The translations under genes and the position numbers were made by a program. A DNA stretch of 64,000 bases from Streptomyces hyderabadensis (GTDB taxonomy: Bacteria; Actinomycetota; Actinomycetes; Streptomycetales; Streptomycetaceae): the NCBI RefSeq assembly GCF_020404845.1, contig NZ_JAIOJZ010000035.1, forward strand, positions 1 through 64,000, in the 5' to 3' direction. A model generated the notes under the pieces. The model did no database searches. It was not told where the DNA came from and saw nothing but the letters and a program-made list of their open reading frames with translations. Of this stretch, positions 33,087 to 41,194 are shown piece by piece; the first letter of the stretch is position 1, and every line of letters begins with the position of its first letter.

Positions 33087-33122
33087 GGGGCGGCATCCGG
33101 AACACTCCGGGTGCCGCCCCCT
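33087..33122 (+). terminator. Intrinsic terminator after gltX
   Basis: GGGGCGGCATCCGGA pairs with TCCGGGTGCCGCCCC (one T-G wobble) over the loop ACAC, followed by CTT. It also faces the convergent toxin-like gene. Confidence 0.8.
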
Positions 33123-33132
33123 TGTCACCAGG

Positions 33133-33417
33133 TCACTGCGCGTCGGCCTCGTCGACGAGATAGGCGCTCTCGTCGAAGATCTCCAGGACGACGACGACCA
33201 TGACCGCTCCGGCCACCATGTACTCCAGCATCACTCCGGGGGCGACGTATGCCTTGCGCAGATGCTCGTCCGGGCCGAGCTGGGCGGTCGCGTTCTTCCG
33301 GAACGGGTCGCGGGCCAGTATCCGCACGGCCCGGTCCAGATGGGCCCGGCGCTCGACGGGCAGCGCCTCGTACGTCGCGCGGGCCTCAACGGTGAACTGA
33401 ACGCGATATTCGGTCAT
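33133..33417 (-). CDS. RelE/ParE-like toxin-family protein, orphan
   Basis: A 94-aa protein whose opening YRVQFTVEARATYEALPVER is typical of the RelE/ParE fold, as is ILARDPFRKNATAQLG. Its C-terminal strand segment, MLEYMVAGAVMVVVVLEI, fits the family. Proteins of this group usually cut mRNA or poison gyrase and pair with a small antitoxin gene. Here no antitoxin ORF is adjacent: the upstream 100 bases lead into the divergent HAD gene. It may be an inactivated domesticated toxin or have a partner elsewhere. The ribosome binding site is weak. Confidence 0.75.
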   Translation of the reverse strand: MTEYRVQFTVEARATYEALPVERRAHLDRAVRILARDPFRKNATAQLGPDEHLRKAYVAPGVMLEYMVAGAVMVVVVLEIFDESAYLVDEADAQ

Positions 33418-33524
33418 GGCGGGCTCGGTCTTTCGCTCGTCGGTCCTCCCAAGCTACGGCATCCGCCGCCCCTCGAACCGCCGAAGAGCGCCCATGCCGC
33501 CCGTCCCGGCGATACCGTCGGATC

Positions 33525-34259
33525 ATGAGCATTCGGGCCGTCGTCTGGGACGTCGACGACACTCTCTTCGACTACACCACCGCCGACCGCGAGGGCATGC
33601 GGGCCCATCTGGTCGCCGAGGGACTGCTCGCCGGGTACGGATCGGCCGACGAGGCCCTCGTGCGCTGGCGGGAGATCACCGACCAGCAGTGGGCGCGCTT
33701 CGCGGCGGGGGAGGTGGACTTCGTCACACAGCGGCGCGACCGCACCCGGGTCTTCCTGGGCCGGTCCGAGCTGACGGACGCCGAGGCCGACAACTGGTTC
33801 CAGCGGTACGTCACCCACTACGAGGCCGCCTGGTCCCTCTTCCCGGACGTGCTGCCCGTGCTCGACGCCCTGGCCGGCAGCCACCGGCACGCCGTGCTCT
33901 CCAACTCCAGCCTCACCGTCCAGGACCGCAAGCTGCGCGTCCTCGGCGTCCACGACCGCTTCGAGGCCATCCTGTGCGCCGCCGAGCTGGGCGTCTCCAA
34001 ACCGGAGGCCGGCGCCTTCCTCGCGGCCTGCGACGCCCTCGGCCTTGCCCCCGCCGAGGTCGCCTACGTCGGCGACCACCCGGAGATCGACGGGCGCGGC
34101 GCTGCCGACGCCGGGCTGCTCTCCGTGTGGATCGACCGCGGCGGCGTCCACGCGGCCGTCGACCCGCCGTCCGGACCGCGCCGTATCGCCTCGCTCTCCG
34201 AACTTCCGGCGCACCTCGGCGCCGATACCCGTTTTGGAGCCCCGTCCACCTTCGGGTAA
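33525..34259 (+). CDS. HAD-family hydrolase
   Basis: A 244-aa haloacid dehalogenase-like phosphatase. The four motifs are clear: WDVDDTLFD (nucleophile and acid Asp), LSNSS (motif II), GVSKPEAGAF (motif III Lys) and YVGDHPEIDGRGA (motif IV acidic pair). The helical cap between residues 15 and 95 marks a subfamily I enzyme. It probably acts on a small phosphorylated metabolite in the cytoplasm; the substrate cannot be told. It is divergent from the RelE-like gene and lies just upstream of the tRNA cluster. Confidence 0.88.
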   Translation: MSIRAVVWDVDDTLFDYTTADREGMRAHLVAEGLLAGYGSADEALVRWREITDQQWARFAAGEVDFVTQRRDRTRVFLGRSELTDAEADNWFQRYVTHYEAAWSLFPDVLPVLDALAGSHRHAVLSNSSLTVQDRKLRVLGVHDRFEAILCAAELGVSKPEAGAFLAACDALGLAPAEVAYVGDHPEIDGRGAADAGLLSVWIDRGGVHAAVDPPSGPRRIASLSELPAHLGADTRFGAPSTFG

Positions 34260-34351
34260 TGTTCTTCCTGCGCCGCCGGAGAGCGGGCCGAAGGGCCGGG
34301 AACCGGAAGCGCAACGCTAGAACAAGAACCCCTCCGGGGCTTGCGTTCCAG

Positions 34352-34423
34352 TGGCCTATGGTGTAATTGGCAGCACGACTGATTCTGGTTCAGTTAGTCT
34401 AGGTTCGAGTCCTGGTAGGCCAG
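34352..34423 (+). tRNA. tRNA-Gln (CTG)
   Basis: The 72-base gene folds as a cloverleaf. Acceptor arms TGGCCTA (34352-34358) and TAGGCCA (34416-34422) pair perfectly, with G as discriminator. The anticodon stem ACTGA/TCAGT holds loop TTCTGGT, giving anticodon CTG. GGTTCGAGTCC forms the T arm. CCA is not encoded. It opens the five-gene tRNA array. Confidence 0.97.
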
Positions 34424-34445
34424 CTCGCAGAGCTATATCTGCAAA

Positions 34446-34518
34446 GCCCCCGTTGTGTAGCGGCCTAGCACGCTGCCCTCTCAAGGCAGTAGCGCCGGTT
34501 CGAATCCGGTCGGGGGTA
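34446..34518 (+). tRNA. tRNA-Glu (CTC)
   Basis: A 73-base cloverleaf with acceptor GCCCCCG and CGGGGGT (one terminal G-T pair) and A discriminator. Anticodon stem CTGCC/GGCAG encloses CTCTCAA, anticodon CTC. The T arm contains GGTTCGAATCC. This copy differs from the other two tRNA-Glu genes by one anticodon-stem pair (T-A in place of C-G). Confidence 0.97.
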
Positions 34519-34580
34519 CAGATCCTTCCCGCGAGGACAGTTCGGGTCGCTCCCACTGATCTCGATGCAGGATCGCTAGG

Positions 34581-34653
34581 GCCCCCGTTGTGTAGCGGCC
34601 TAGCACGCCGCCCTCTCAAGGCGGTAGCGCCGGTTCGAATCCGGTCGGGGGTA
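34581..34653 (+). tRNA. tRNA-Glu (CTC), second copy
   Basis: Same 73-base structure as the first tRNA-Glu, with anticodon stem CCGCC/GGCGG and anticodon CTC. It is identical to the third copy. Confidence 0.97.
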
Positions 34654-34673
34654 CGAACTGGTCTAAACCACAT

Positions 34674-34745
34674 TGGTCTATGGTGTAATTGGCAGCACGA
34701 CTGATTCTGGTTCAGTTAGTCTAGGTTCGAGTCCTGGTAGACCAG
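34674..34745 (+). tRNA. tRNA-Gln (CTG), second copy
   Basis: A 72-base copy of the first tRNA-Gln with a compensated acceptor change: TGGTCTA pairs with TAGACCA, replacing one C-G pair with T-A. The anticodon is CTG. Confidence 0.97.
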
Positions 34746-34788
34746 CTCGGATCTGCGGCGGAGCAGGATGAACGCCCGCAAGATCCAC

Positions 34789-34861
34789 GCCCCCGTTGTG
34801 TAGCGGCCTAGCACGCCGCCCTCTCAAGGCGGTAGCGCCGGTTCGAATCCGGTCGGGGGTA
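34789..34861 (+). tRNA. tRNA-Glu (CTC), third copy
   Basis: A 73-base tRNA-Glu identical to the copy at 34581-34653. It is the last of the array, followed 14 bases later by a strong terminator. Confidence 0.97.
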
Positions 34862-34875
34862 CTCGATGGCCCCAA

Positions 34876-34905
34876 GGGGGCTTCCGCTGAGGCGGGAGCC
34901 CCCTT
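34876..34905 (+). terminator. Terminator of the tRNA array
   Basis: GGGGGCTTCCGC (34876-34887) pairs with GCGGGAGCCCCC (34892-34903) around TGAG, with one internal mismatch, followed by TT. Confidence 0.8.
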
Positions 34906-35004
34906 CGGCGTTGCCGCTCCCCGGACGGGATCTGCGGACGGCGCGGGGCCCGCCGCGGCGTTGAGGCGGGCCCGTGACCGGTCAGAGGTGTCGGGGGACG
35001 GCGG

Positions 35005-35721
35005 TCAGCCGTTGCGGCGCAGCGCCTCGGAGAGGCGGCCGGCGGCGTCGATGATCGCCTGCGCGTGCATCCGGCCGGGGTGGCGGGTGAGGCGCTCGAT
35101 GGGCCCGGAGACGGAGACGGCGGCCACCACGCGGTTGGACGGGCCGCGCACCGGTGCGGAGACGGACGCGACGCCGGGCTCCCGCTCGCCGATGGACTGG
35201 GCCCAGCCCCGGCGGCGCACACCGGACAGCGCCGTCGCCGTGAAGCGGGCGCCCTGGAGGCCGCGGTGCAGGCGCTCCGGCTCCTCCCAGGCCATCAGGA
35301 TCTGCGCCGAGGAACCGGCCTTCATGGTGAGCGTGGAGCCGACCGGGACCGTGTCCCTGAGGCCCGACAGGCGCTCGGCCGCGGCCACGCAGATGCGCAT
35401 GTCGCCCTGGCGGCGGTAGAGCTGGGCGCTCTCACCGGTGACGTCACGGAGGTGGGTGAGGACCGGGCCCGCCGTGGCGAGCAGGCGGTCCTCGCCGGCC
35501 GCCGCCGCCAGTTCGGCCAGGCGCGGGCCGAGGATGAAACGGCCCTGCATGTCGCGCGCCACCATACGGTGGTGTTCCAGCGCCACGGCCAGGCGGTGGG
35601 CCGTGGGTCGTGCCAGTCCGGTCGCACCGACCAACCCCGCGAGGGTGGCCGGGCCGGACTCCAGAGCGCTCAGGACGAGGGCCGCCTTGTCCAGAACGCC
35701 GACGCCGCTACTGTTGTCCAT
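35005..35721 (-). CDS. ndgR: IclR-family regulator of amino acid metabolism
   Basis: A 238-aa IclR-type regulator. The winged HTH occupies residues 8-70 (LDKAALVLSALESGPATLAG, ATGLARPTAHRLAVALEHH) and the effector-binding GAF-like domain the remainder. Length, sequence and divergence from leuCD match NdgR, which in Streptomyces controls leucine synthesis and other amino acid genes and affects antibiotic production. GGGAG lies nine bases before the ATG at 35721. TGAA-N7-TTCA (35747-35761) in the intergenic region is a candidate site for autoregulation and leuC control. Confidence 0.92.
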   Translation of the reverse strand: MDNSSGVGVLDKAALVLSALESGPATLAGLVGATGLARPTAHRLAVALEHHRMVARDMQGRFILGPRLAELAAAAGEDRLLATAGPVLTHLRDVTGESAQLYRRQGDMRICVAAAERLSGLRDTVPVGSTLTMKAGSSAQILMAWEEPERLHRGLQGARFTATALSGVRRRGWAQSIGEREPGVASVSAPVRGPSNRVVAAVSVSGPIERLTRHPGRMHAQAIIDAAGRLSEALRRNG

Positions 35722-35746
35722 GCAACGATACTCCCGTCTCACTCTG

Positions 35747-35761
35747 TGAAACGCAAGTTCA
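35747..35761. promoter_or_regulatory. Candidate NdgR site between ndgR and leuC
   Basis: TGAA-ACGCAAG-TTCA is a short inverted repeat 26 bases upstream of ndgR, in the A/T-richest part of the divergent region. It also contains a possible ndgR -35 (TTGAAC on the minus strand). IclR proteins bind degenerate palindromes of this size. Confidence 0.4.
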
Positions 35762-35919
35762 ATTTTCCGTGGAACCCGCCACTCTGGATGGCACGAAGTC
35801 ACAACCGGCCCGTGACGAAAGGGCCTGGTGGCGGTTGCCCGGAAACACAGGGGTGCGGGCACCGCTTCCCCAAGATCACTAGTTGGGTCGGCGCTCCGTC
35901 GCCGACCGAAGGGAAAGCG

Positions 35920-37350
35920 ATGGGTAGGACACTCGCGGAGAAGGTCTGGGACGACCACGTCGTCCGGCGCGCCGAGGGCGAGCCCGACCTCCTCTTCATC
36001 GATCTGCACCTGCTGCACGAGGTGACCAGCCCCCAGGCCTTCGACGGCCTCCGCAAGAGCGGCCGCCCGGTGCGGCGGCTCGACCTGACCATCGCCACCG
36101 AGGACCACAACACCCCCACGCTCGACATCGACAAGCCCATCGCGGACCCGGTCTCCCGGGCCCAGCTGGAGACGCTGCGCAAGAACTGCGCGGAGTTCGG
36201 CGTCCGGCTGCACCCGCTGGGCGACGTCGAGCAGGGCGTCGTGCACGTGGTCGGCCCCCAGCTGGGCCTGACCCAGCCCGGCACCACCGTGGTCTGCGGC
36301 GACTCGCACACCTCGACGCACGGCGCCTTCGGCGCGCTGGCGTTCGGCATCGGCACCTCCCAGGTCGAGCACGTGCTGGCCACCCAGACGCTGCCCATGG
36401 CCCGCCCGAAGACCATGGCGATCACGGTCAACGGCGAACTGCCCGAGGGCGTCACGGCCAAGGACCTGATCCTGGCGATCATCGCGAAGATCGGCACCGG
36501 CGGCGGCCAGGGCTACATCCTGGAGTACCGCGGCGAGGCCATCGAGAAGCTCTCGATGGAGGCCCGCATGACCATCTGCAACATGTCGATCGAGGCCGGT
36601 GCCCGCGCGGGCATGATCGCCCCCGACGAGACCACCTTCGCCTACCTCCAGGGCCGCCCGCACGCCCCCGAGGGCGCGGACTGGGACGCGGCGGTGGAGT
36701 ACTGGAAGACGCTGCGCACGGACGACGACGCCGAGTTCGACGCCGAGGTGGTCATCGAGGCCGCCGAGCTGGCGCCGTTCGTCACCTGGGGCACCAACCC
36801 CGGCCAGGGCGCGCCGCTTTCCGCCGCCGTCCCCGACCCGGCTTCGTACGAGGACGCCTCGGAGCGCTTCGCCGCCGAAAAGGCCCTGGAGTACATGGGC
36901 TTGGAGGCGGGGCAGCCGCTGCGCTCCATCAAGGTGGACACCGTCTTCGTAGGTTCCTGCACCAACGGCCGCATCGAGGACCTGCGCGCCGCCGCCGAGA
37001 TCGTCCGGGACCGCAAAGTCGCCGACGGCGTACGGATGCTGGTCGTCCCGGGCTCCGCGCGGGTCGGTCTGCAGGCCGTGTCCGAGGGCCTGGACGTGGT
37101 CTTCAAGGAGGCCGGCGCCGAATGGCGGCACGCGGGCTGCTCGATGTGCCTGGGCATGAACCCGGACCAGCTGGCCCCCGGTGAGCGCTCCGCGTCCACC
37201 TCCAACCGCAACTTCGAGGGGCGCCAGGGCAAGGGCGGCCGCACCCACCTGGTGTCGCCGCAGGTCGCGGCCGCGACGGCGGTCCTGGGCCACCTGGCCT
37301 CCCCGGCCGACCTGTCCGCCGCCGACGCCCCCACGCCCGCTGGAGTCTGA
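35920..37350 (+). CDS. leuC: 3-isopropylmalate dehydratase, large subunit
   Basis: A 476-aa aconitase-superfamily subunit that isomerises 2- to 3-isopropylmalate with LeuD. The [4Fe-4S] ligands are the Cys of VGSCTNGR and the two Cys of CSMCLGMN. VCGDSHTSTHGAFGALAFGI is the signature. The start ATG 35920 has GAAGGGA seven bases upstream. It is divergent from ndgR and followed after five bases by leuD, so leuCD is one operon, probably under NdgR control. Longer in-frame extensions upstream are shadow sequence of ndgR. Confidence 0.97.
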   Translation: MGRTLAEKVWDDHVVRRAEGEPDLLFIDLHLLHEVTSPQAFDGLRKSGRPVRRLDLTIATEDHNTPTLDIDKPIADPVSRAQLETLRKNCAEFGVRLHPLGDVEQGVVHVVGPQLGLTQPGTTVVCGDSHTSTHGAFGALAFGIGTSQVEHVLATQTLPMARPKTMAITVNGELPEGVTAKDLILAIIAKIGTGGGQGYILEYRGEAIEKLSMEARMTICNMSIEAGARAGMIAPDETTFAYLQGRPHAPEGADWDAAVEYWKTLRTDDDAEFDAEVVIEAAELAPFVTWGTNPGQGAPLSAAVPDPASYEDASERFAAEKALEYMGLEAGQPLRSIKVDTVFVGSCTNGRIEDLRAAAEIVRDRKVADGVRMLVVPGSARVGLQAVSEGLDVVFKEAGAEWRHAGCSMCLGMNPDQLAPGERSASTSNRNFEGRQGKGGRTHLVSPQVAAATAVLGHLASPADLSAADAPTPAGV

Positions 37351-37355
37351 GAGTC

Positions 37356-37949
37356 ATGGAAGCGTTCACCAAGCACACCGGCCGGGCCGTCCCGCTGCGC
37401 CGCAGCAACGTCGACACCGACCAGATCATCCCCGCCCACTGGCTCAAGAAGGTGACCCGGGACGGGTTCGAGGACGGGCTCTTCGAGGCCTGGCGCAAGG
37501 ACCCGGAGTTCGTGCTCAACCGGCCCGAGCGCCAGGGCGCCACCGTCCTGGTCGCCGGCCCCGACTTCGGCACCGGCTCCTCCCGCGAGCACGCCGTGTG
37601 GGCCCTGCAGAACTACGGCTTCAAGGCCGTGATCTCCTCCCGCTTCGCCGACATCTTCCGCGGCAACTCGCTGAAGAACGGCCTGCTCACCGTCGTCCTC
37701 GACCAGAAGATCGTGGACGCGCTGTGGGAGCTGACGGAGAACGACCCGCAGGCCGAGATCACCGTCGACCTGGAGGCCCGCGAGGTCCGCGCCGAGGGCG
37801 TCACCGCCTCCTTCGAGCTGGACGAGAACTCCCGCTGGCGGCTGCTGAACGGGCTGGACGACATCTCGATCACCCTCCAGAACGAAGCGGACATCGCCGC
37901 GTACGAGGCCGAGCGCCCGTCCTTCAAGCCGCAGACCCTCCAGGTCTGA
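37356..37949 (+). CDS. leuD: 3-isopropylmalate dehydratase, small subunit
   Basis: A 197-aa swivel-domain subunit that completes the isomerase with LeuC. NVDTDQIIPAHWLK and GPDFGTGSSREHAVWAL are the family motifs; the latter contains the substrate-binding Ser-Arg loop. It starts at ATG 37356, five bases after the leuC stop, and ends about 65 bases before a strong terminator. Length is standard. Confidence 0.97.
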   Translation: MEAFTKHTGRAVPLRRSNVDTDQIIPAHWLKKVTRDGFEDGLFEAWRKDPEFVLNRPERQGATVLVAGPDFGTGSSREHAVWALQNYGFKAVISSRFADIFRGNSLKNGLLTVVLDQKIVDALWELTENDPQAEITVDLEAREVRAEGVTASFELDENSRWRLLNGLDDISITLQNEADIAAYEAERPSFKPQTLQV

Positions 37950-38016
37950 TCACCCGGAGTCCGCAGGAGCCGGTCCGGGGCTCCGCAAGGTCGAGTTTCG
38001 GCCACCCGACATCCCC

Positions 38017-38051
38017 GCCGTACCCCCGATCAGCCCGATCGGGGGTACGGC
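38017..38051 (+). terminator. Terminator of leuCD
   Basis: A perfect 15-bp stem (38017-38031 with 38037-38051, GCCGTACCCCCGATC) encloses AGCCC and is followed by CGTTTCT. Confidence 0.88.
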
Positions 38052-38235
38052 CGTTTCTGGCTCCGTCCGCACCCGCCCGTGACGGACGTGACGCACAACT
38101 TCCCACGTTAGAGGCGTGGTTGCCGGGGTACGCAGGTTCCTGAGGACCGGTTTCCGAGTGAGCCAGGAAGGCCGTTCGGGGCGGCAGTTGCCCCCTGCGC
38201 AGGCGACAACTCGCCCCAGATGGCACAATCTGTGC

Positions 38236-38466
38236 ATGGAACACGACGGCCAACTCGAGCTCTATGCGGCGGTCGCGGTCCGGCTCAAGGAAGCGCACAC
38301 AAGAGTGCGCGCACTGCAAGTCCCGGAGGGCGTACGGATGGCGCTGACCCGGAAGCTGCTGGTCATTACGGCCGCGGCCAAACACGATCTCGCCGGTGCG
38401 GCAAGGCGCCTGGATCGGTTCACCGCCGACCTCGACGCGGGTCGATTCCCCGAAGAGGAAGGCTGA
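38236..38466 (+). CDS. Small conserved hypothetical protein (76 aa)
   Basis: A 76-aa helical, charged protein of unknown function. MALTRKLLVITAAAKHDLAG in the middle and an acidic C-terminus (FPEEEG) can be seen; there is no signal or membrane segment. Start ATG 38236 follows CACAAT (38224-38229) by six bases with no Shine-Dalgarno, so a leaderless message is likely. It precedes hupS. I recall a similar small gene at this position in other Streptomyces but no function. Confidence 0.75.
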   Translation: MEHDGQLELYAAVAVRLKEAHTRVRALQVPEGVRMALTRKLLVITAAAKHDLAGAARRLDRFTADLDAGRFPEEEG

Positions 38467-38603
38467 ACCGGCCGGTGCGGCCCGAGTCCGTTGCGGCACA
38501 AGGGTGATTAGCCCGTTTCGTGTTTGATTTGCGGTATATATCTGCCTAACGTGCGAAAAAGCTTGAACACATTCGTTCTGGCGATGTCTCCGAAGGGGAA
38601 GAC

Positions 38604-39260
38604 GTGAACAAGGCGCAGCTCGTAGAAGCGATTGCCGACAAGCTGGGCGGTCGGCAGCAGGCCGCCGACGCTGTCGACGCGGTCCTGGACGCCCTCGTCC
38701 GTGCCGTCGTCGCGGGCGACCGGGTCTCGGTCACCGGCTTCGGTTCCTTCGAGAAGGTCGACCGCCCGGCCCGTTACGCCCGCAACCCCCAGACGGGCGA
38801 GCGGGTTCGGGTCAAGAAGACCTCCGTGCCGCGCTTCCGCGCGGGCCAGGGCTTCAAGGACCTGGTCAGCGGCTCGAAGAAGCTTCCGAAGAACGACATC
38901 GCGGTCAAGAAGGCCCCCAAGGGCAGCCTGTCCGGCCCGCCGCCCACCATCTCCAAGGCCGCGGGCAAGAAGGCCGCCGCCAAGAAGGCCACGGGCGCCG
39001 CGAAGAAGACCACGGGCGCGGCCAAGAAGACGTCCGCGGCGGCGAAGAAGACGACCGCGAAGAAGACCACCGGAGCGGCGAAGACGACGGCGAAGAAGAC
39101 CACCGCCAAGAAGTCGGCGGCCAAGAGCACCACGGCGGCCGCGAAGAAGACCGCCGCCAAGAAGGCCCCCGCGAAGAAGGCCACCGCCAAGAAGGCCCCG
39201 GCCAAGAAGTCGACGGCCCGCAAGACCACCGCCAAGAAGGCCACCGCCCGCAAGAAGTAG
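38604..39260 (+). CDS. hupS: HU-family nucleoid protein with Lys-rich tail
   Basis: A 218-aa protein. Residues 1-92 are a canonical HU domain (NKAQLVEAIADKLGG, GDRVSVTGFGSFEKVDRPAR, ARNPQTGERVRVKKT), which binds and bends DNA as a dimer. Residues 105-218 are a histone H1-like tail of AKK/TAKK repeats. This two-domain form is the HupS type of Streptomyces, abundant in spores. GTG 38604 follows GAAGGGGAAGAC. Upstream DNA (38500-38600) is unusually A/T-rich for this genome, with GGTATATATC near 38532, a good place for a strong promoter. Confidence 0.95.
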   Translation: MNKAQLVEAIADKLGGRQQAADAVDAVLDALVRAVVAGDRVSVTGFGSFEKVDRPARYARNPQTGERVRVKKTSVPRFRAGQGFKDLVSGSKKLPKNDIAVKKAPKGSLSGPPPTISKAAGKKAAAKKATGAAKKTTGAAKKTSAAAKKTTAKKTTGAAKTTAKKTTAKKSAAKSTTAAAKKTAAKKAPAKKATAKKAPAKKSTARKTTAKKATARKK

Positions 39261-39311
39261 CAGGCGGCACCCCGCGGCAGCGGGCGAACGGGCACAGGGC
39301 TCTCACGCGCC

Positions 39312-39339
39312 GGGCCGGACTCCCTCGGGAGTCCGGCCC
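39312..39339 (+). terminator. Terminator after hupS
   Basis: GGGCCGGACTCCC pairs perfectly with GGGAGTCCGGCCC around TC, 51 bases after the hupS stop; it can also act on the facing gene. Confidence 0.8.
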
Positions 39340-39374
39340 GCGGCGTGTCCGGGATCCGGAGGCAAGCCCGCCGG

Positions 39375-39608
39375 TCAGAACGTCTGCAGTGTGACCAGCG
39401 TGATCCGCAGGCCCGCGCCCGCCTCCGCGCCGGTCCCCGCGCCCGTCCCCGTGTCCTCGGTCTCGATCCGCACCCGCTGCCCGGGCCGCAGCAGTCGCAG
39501 GCCCCCGGCGTCGAACGCCGCCGCGTCGAAGGGCACGGGCGTGCCGTCGTCGAGCAGTACCTGCCCGCTGCGGCTCTCGGGGTCGTAGGTGTACGCGGTC
39601 GCCTGCAT
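39375..39608 (-). CDS. Small OB/cold-shock-like protein (77 aa)
   Basis: A 77-aa protein with a pattern of alternating strands (TAYTYDPESRSGQVLLDDGT, RLLRPGQRVRIET) like a minimal cold-shock OB fold, but lacking the usual RNP aromatic motifs. The C-terminal part contains a short Gly/Thr/Ala-rich insert. It starts nine bases after the cofC stop and so is cotranscribed with it. Function unknown. The Shine-Dalgarno is weak. Confidence 0.7.
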   Translation of the reverse strand: MQATAYTYDPESRSGQVLLDDGTPVPFDAAAFDAGGLRLLRPGQRVRIETEDTGTGAGTGAEAGAGLRITLVTLQTF

Positions 39609-39617
39609 GCCGGCAGC

Positions 39618-40256
39618 CTACTGCCCGGCGATCAGCAGCCGCCCCGCCACCGCGGCCGTACGGGGCCCCACCCCGAGCGCCAGCGCGGAGCGCAGATCAT
39701 CGCCGGTGTCGACGTCCTGCCGTACGGAATCCACCGCGCCGAGAGACAGTTCCACCGCACCGGACGCCCGGTGGCGGGCCCGGGAATCCGTGCCGAATGC
39801 CGGGGCCAATTCGCGGCCCGGCGCCGCGGCCAGCATGGTGGTGCCGATTCCGGCCGCGTCCGGGAGAAAAGCGCGGGGAAATCGGGCGGCCGCGGCCAGT
39901 ACCCGCGCCAATTCGGCCGGCCGCAGTGCGGGGAGATCGGCGTTGAGCGCGGCCACCGGGCATTCCGGCCGGCGCGCCCGTACCACGGCCGCCCCGTGCG
40001 CCAGCGCGGCGTTCAGACCGCCGCCCGGCTCGTCCCGGACGATGTCCGCGCCGAGTGCCGCCAGCTCCCGTCCGGCCCGCGCGTCGTCCGTGACGACTGC
40101 CACATCCGCGACCGCCGGGCAGGCCAGCGCGGCTGCCACGGTGTCCTGTGCGAACGCCAGCGCGAGCCCCGGCCGCAGCCCCTCGTCCGCGGTGTCCGAC
40201 AGCCTGCTCTTGGCCCGGGCGAGGGGCTTCACGGGTACGACCAGGGTCCACTGCAC
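39618..40256 (-). CDS. cofC: Phosphoenolpyruvate/2-phospholactate guanylyltransferase
   Basis: A 212-aa CofC/FbiD-type nucleotidyltransferase that makes the activated guanylyl intermediate of coenzyme F420 synthesis. VVPVKPLARAKSRLS opens the domain, VVTDDARAGREL and PVAALNADLPALRP carry the metal- and nucleotide-binding region, and FGTDSRARHRASGA lies near the C-terminus. It starts at GTG 40256 with AAGGGCGG upstream. It is divergent from plsC and followed by the small OB-like gene. The other F420 genes are not in this window. Confidence 0.9.
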   Translation of the reverse strand: MQWTLVVPVKPLARAKSRLSDTADEGLRPGLALAFAQDTVAAALACPAVADVAVVTDDARAGRELAALGADIVRDEPGGGLNAALAHGAAVVRARRPECPVAALNADLPALRPAELARVLAAAARFPRAFLPDAAGIGTTMLAAAPGRELAPAFGTDSRARHRASGAVELSLGAVDSVRQDVDTGDDLRSALALGVGPRTAAVAGRLLIAGQ

Positions 40257-40399
40257 GAGCGTTCCGCCCTTCTCTCGTCGCCGTCATTGTCACCTGCGAG
40301 ACCTGGCGGTTCACTCTTCGGGGCGTACGGTGTTCTCGACAGACGGGCGGCCCGGGGCGACACTTGTCCGGCCCCAGGCCCTGGAGGAAAGGTGTCAGC

Positions 40400-41194
40400 G
40401 TGCCCCGCCGCAGAATCGGCTTCTGGTACCGCTTGGCCGCGGTGATCTGCAAACCGCCGCTGGTGGTTCTGATCAAGCGGGACTGGCGGGGAATGGAGAA
40501 CATTCCGGCCGAGGGTGGATTTATCACCGCCGTGAACCACAATTCGCACGTCGACCCCTTCGCGTACGCGCACTACCAGTACAACACCGGACGGGTCCCG
40601 CGATTCCTGGCCAAGAGCGGCCTTTTCAAGAAGGGCCTCGTCGGCGCCGCGATGCGGGGGACCGGACAGATCCCCGTCTACCGCGAGAGCACCGACGCGC
40701 TGAGCGCCTTCCGGGCCGCGATCGACGCCGTGGAGCGCGGCGAGTGCGTCGCGTTCTACCCCGAGGGCACCCTCACCCGCGACCCCGACGGCTGGCCGAT
40801 GACCGCCAAGACCGGTGCCGCGCGCGTCGCCCTGCAGACCAAGTGCCCGGTGATCCCGGTCGCCCAGTGGGGCTGCAACGAACTGCTGCCGCCGTACGCC
40901 AAGAAGCCGAACCTCCTGCCGCGCAAGACCCACCAGGTGCTGGCCGGTCCGCCGGTCGACCTGTCGCGGTTCTACGACCGGGAGATGACCGCGGAGGTGC
41001 TGAAGGAGGCCACCGAGGTCATCATGGCCGCCGTCACCCGCCAGCTGGAGGACATCCGCGGCGAGAAGGCGCCCGACACCCCCTACGACCCGCGCCGCGA
41101 GCGGATCGAGCAGCGGCGCCGTACCCAGCAGGCGAAGTCGCGGTCGGCGCCGCCGCGCACCCCCGGACCGCAGGCAGAAGGGCAGAGCACGTGA
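40400..41194 (+). CDS. plsC: 1-acylglycerol-3-phosphate acyltransferase (PlsC family)
   Basis: A 264-aa membrane-associated acyltransferase in phosphatidic acid synthesis. NHNSHVDP is the catalytic NHx4D-type motif and FYPEGTLTRDP the glycerol-phosphate-binding EGT motif. One N-terminal hydrophobic segment follows the basic VPRRRIGFWY, and the C-terminal tail is Arg/Gln-rich. GTG 40400 is preceded by an excellent GGAGGAAAGG. The stop overlaps the gpsA start as GTGA, so lysophosphatidate acylation and glycerol-3-phosphate supply are translated together. Confidence 0.92.
   Translation: MPRRRIGFWYRLAAVICKPPLVVLIKRDWRGMENIPAEGGFITAVNHNSHVDPFAYAHYQYNTGRVPRFLAKSGLFKKGLVGAAMRGTGQIPVYRESTDALSAFRAAIDAVERGECVAFYPEGTLTRDPDGWPMTAKTGAARVALQTKCPVIPVAQWGCNELLPPYAKKPNLLPRKTHQVLAGPPVDLSRFYDREMTAEVLKEATEVIMAAVTRQLEDIRGEKAPDTPYDPRRERIEQRRRTQQAKSRSAPPRTPGPQAEGQST

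Noticed and set aside
34351..34875. Short repeated ORFs with KAVAPVRIRSG on the plus strand
   Set aside because: They are the tRNA-Glu sequences read as protein; the cloverleaf structures explain them completely.
38940..39260. Possible frameshift or low-quality sequence at the hupS 3' end
   Set aside because: The AKK/TAKK-rich tail is the known second domain of HupS-type HU proteins, stays in frame and ends in a normal stop.
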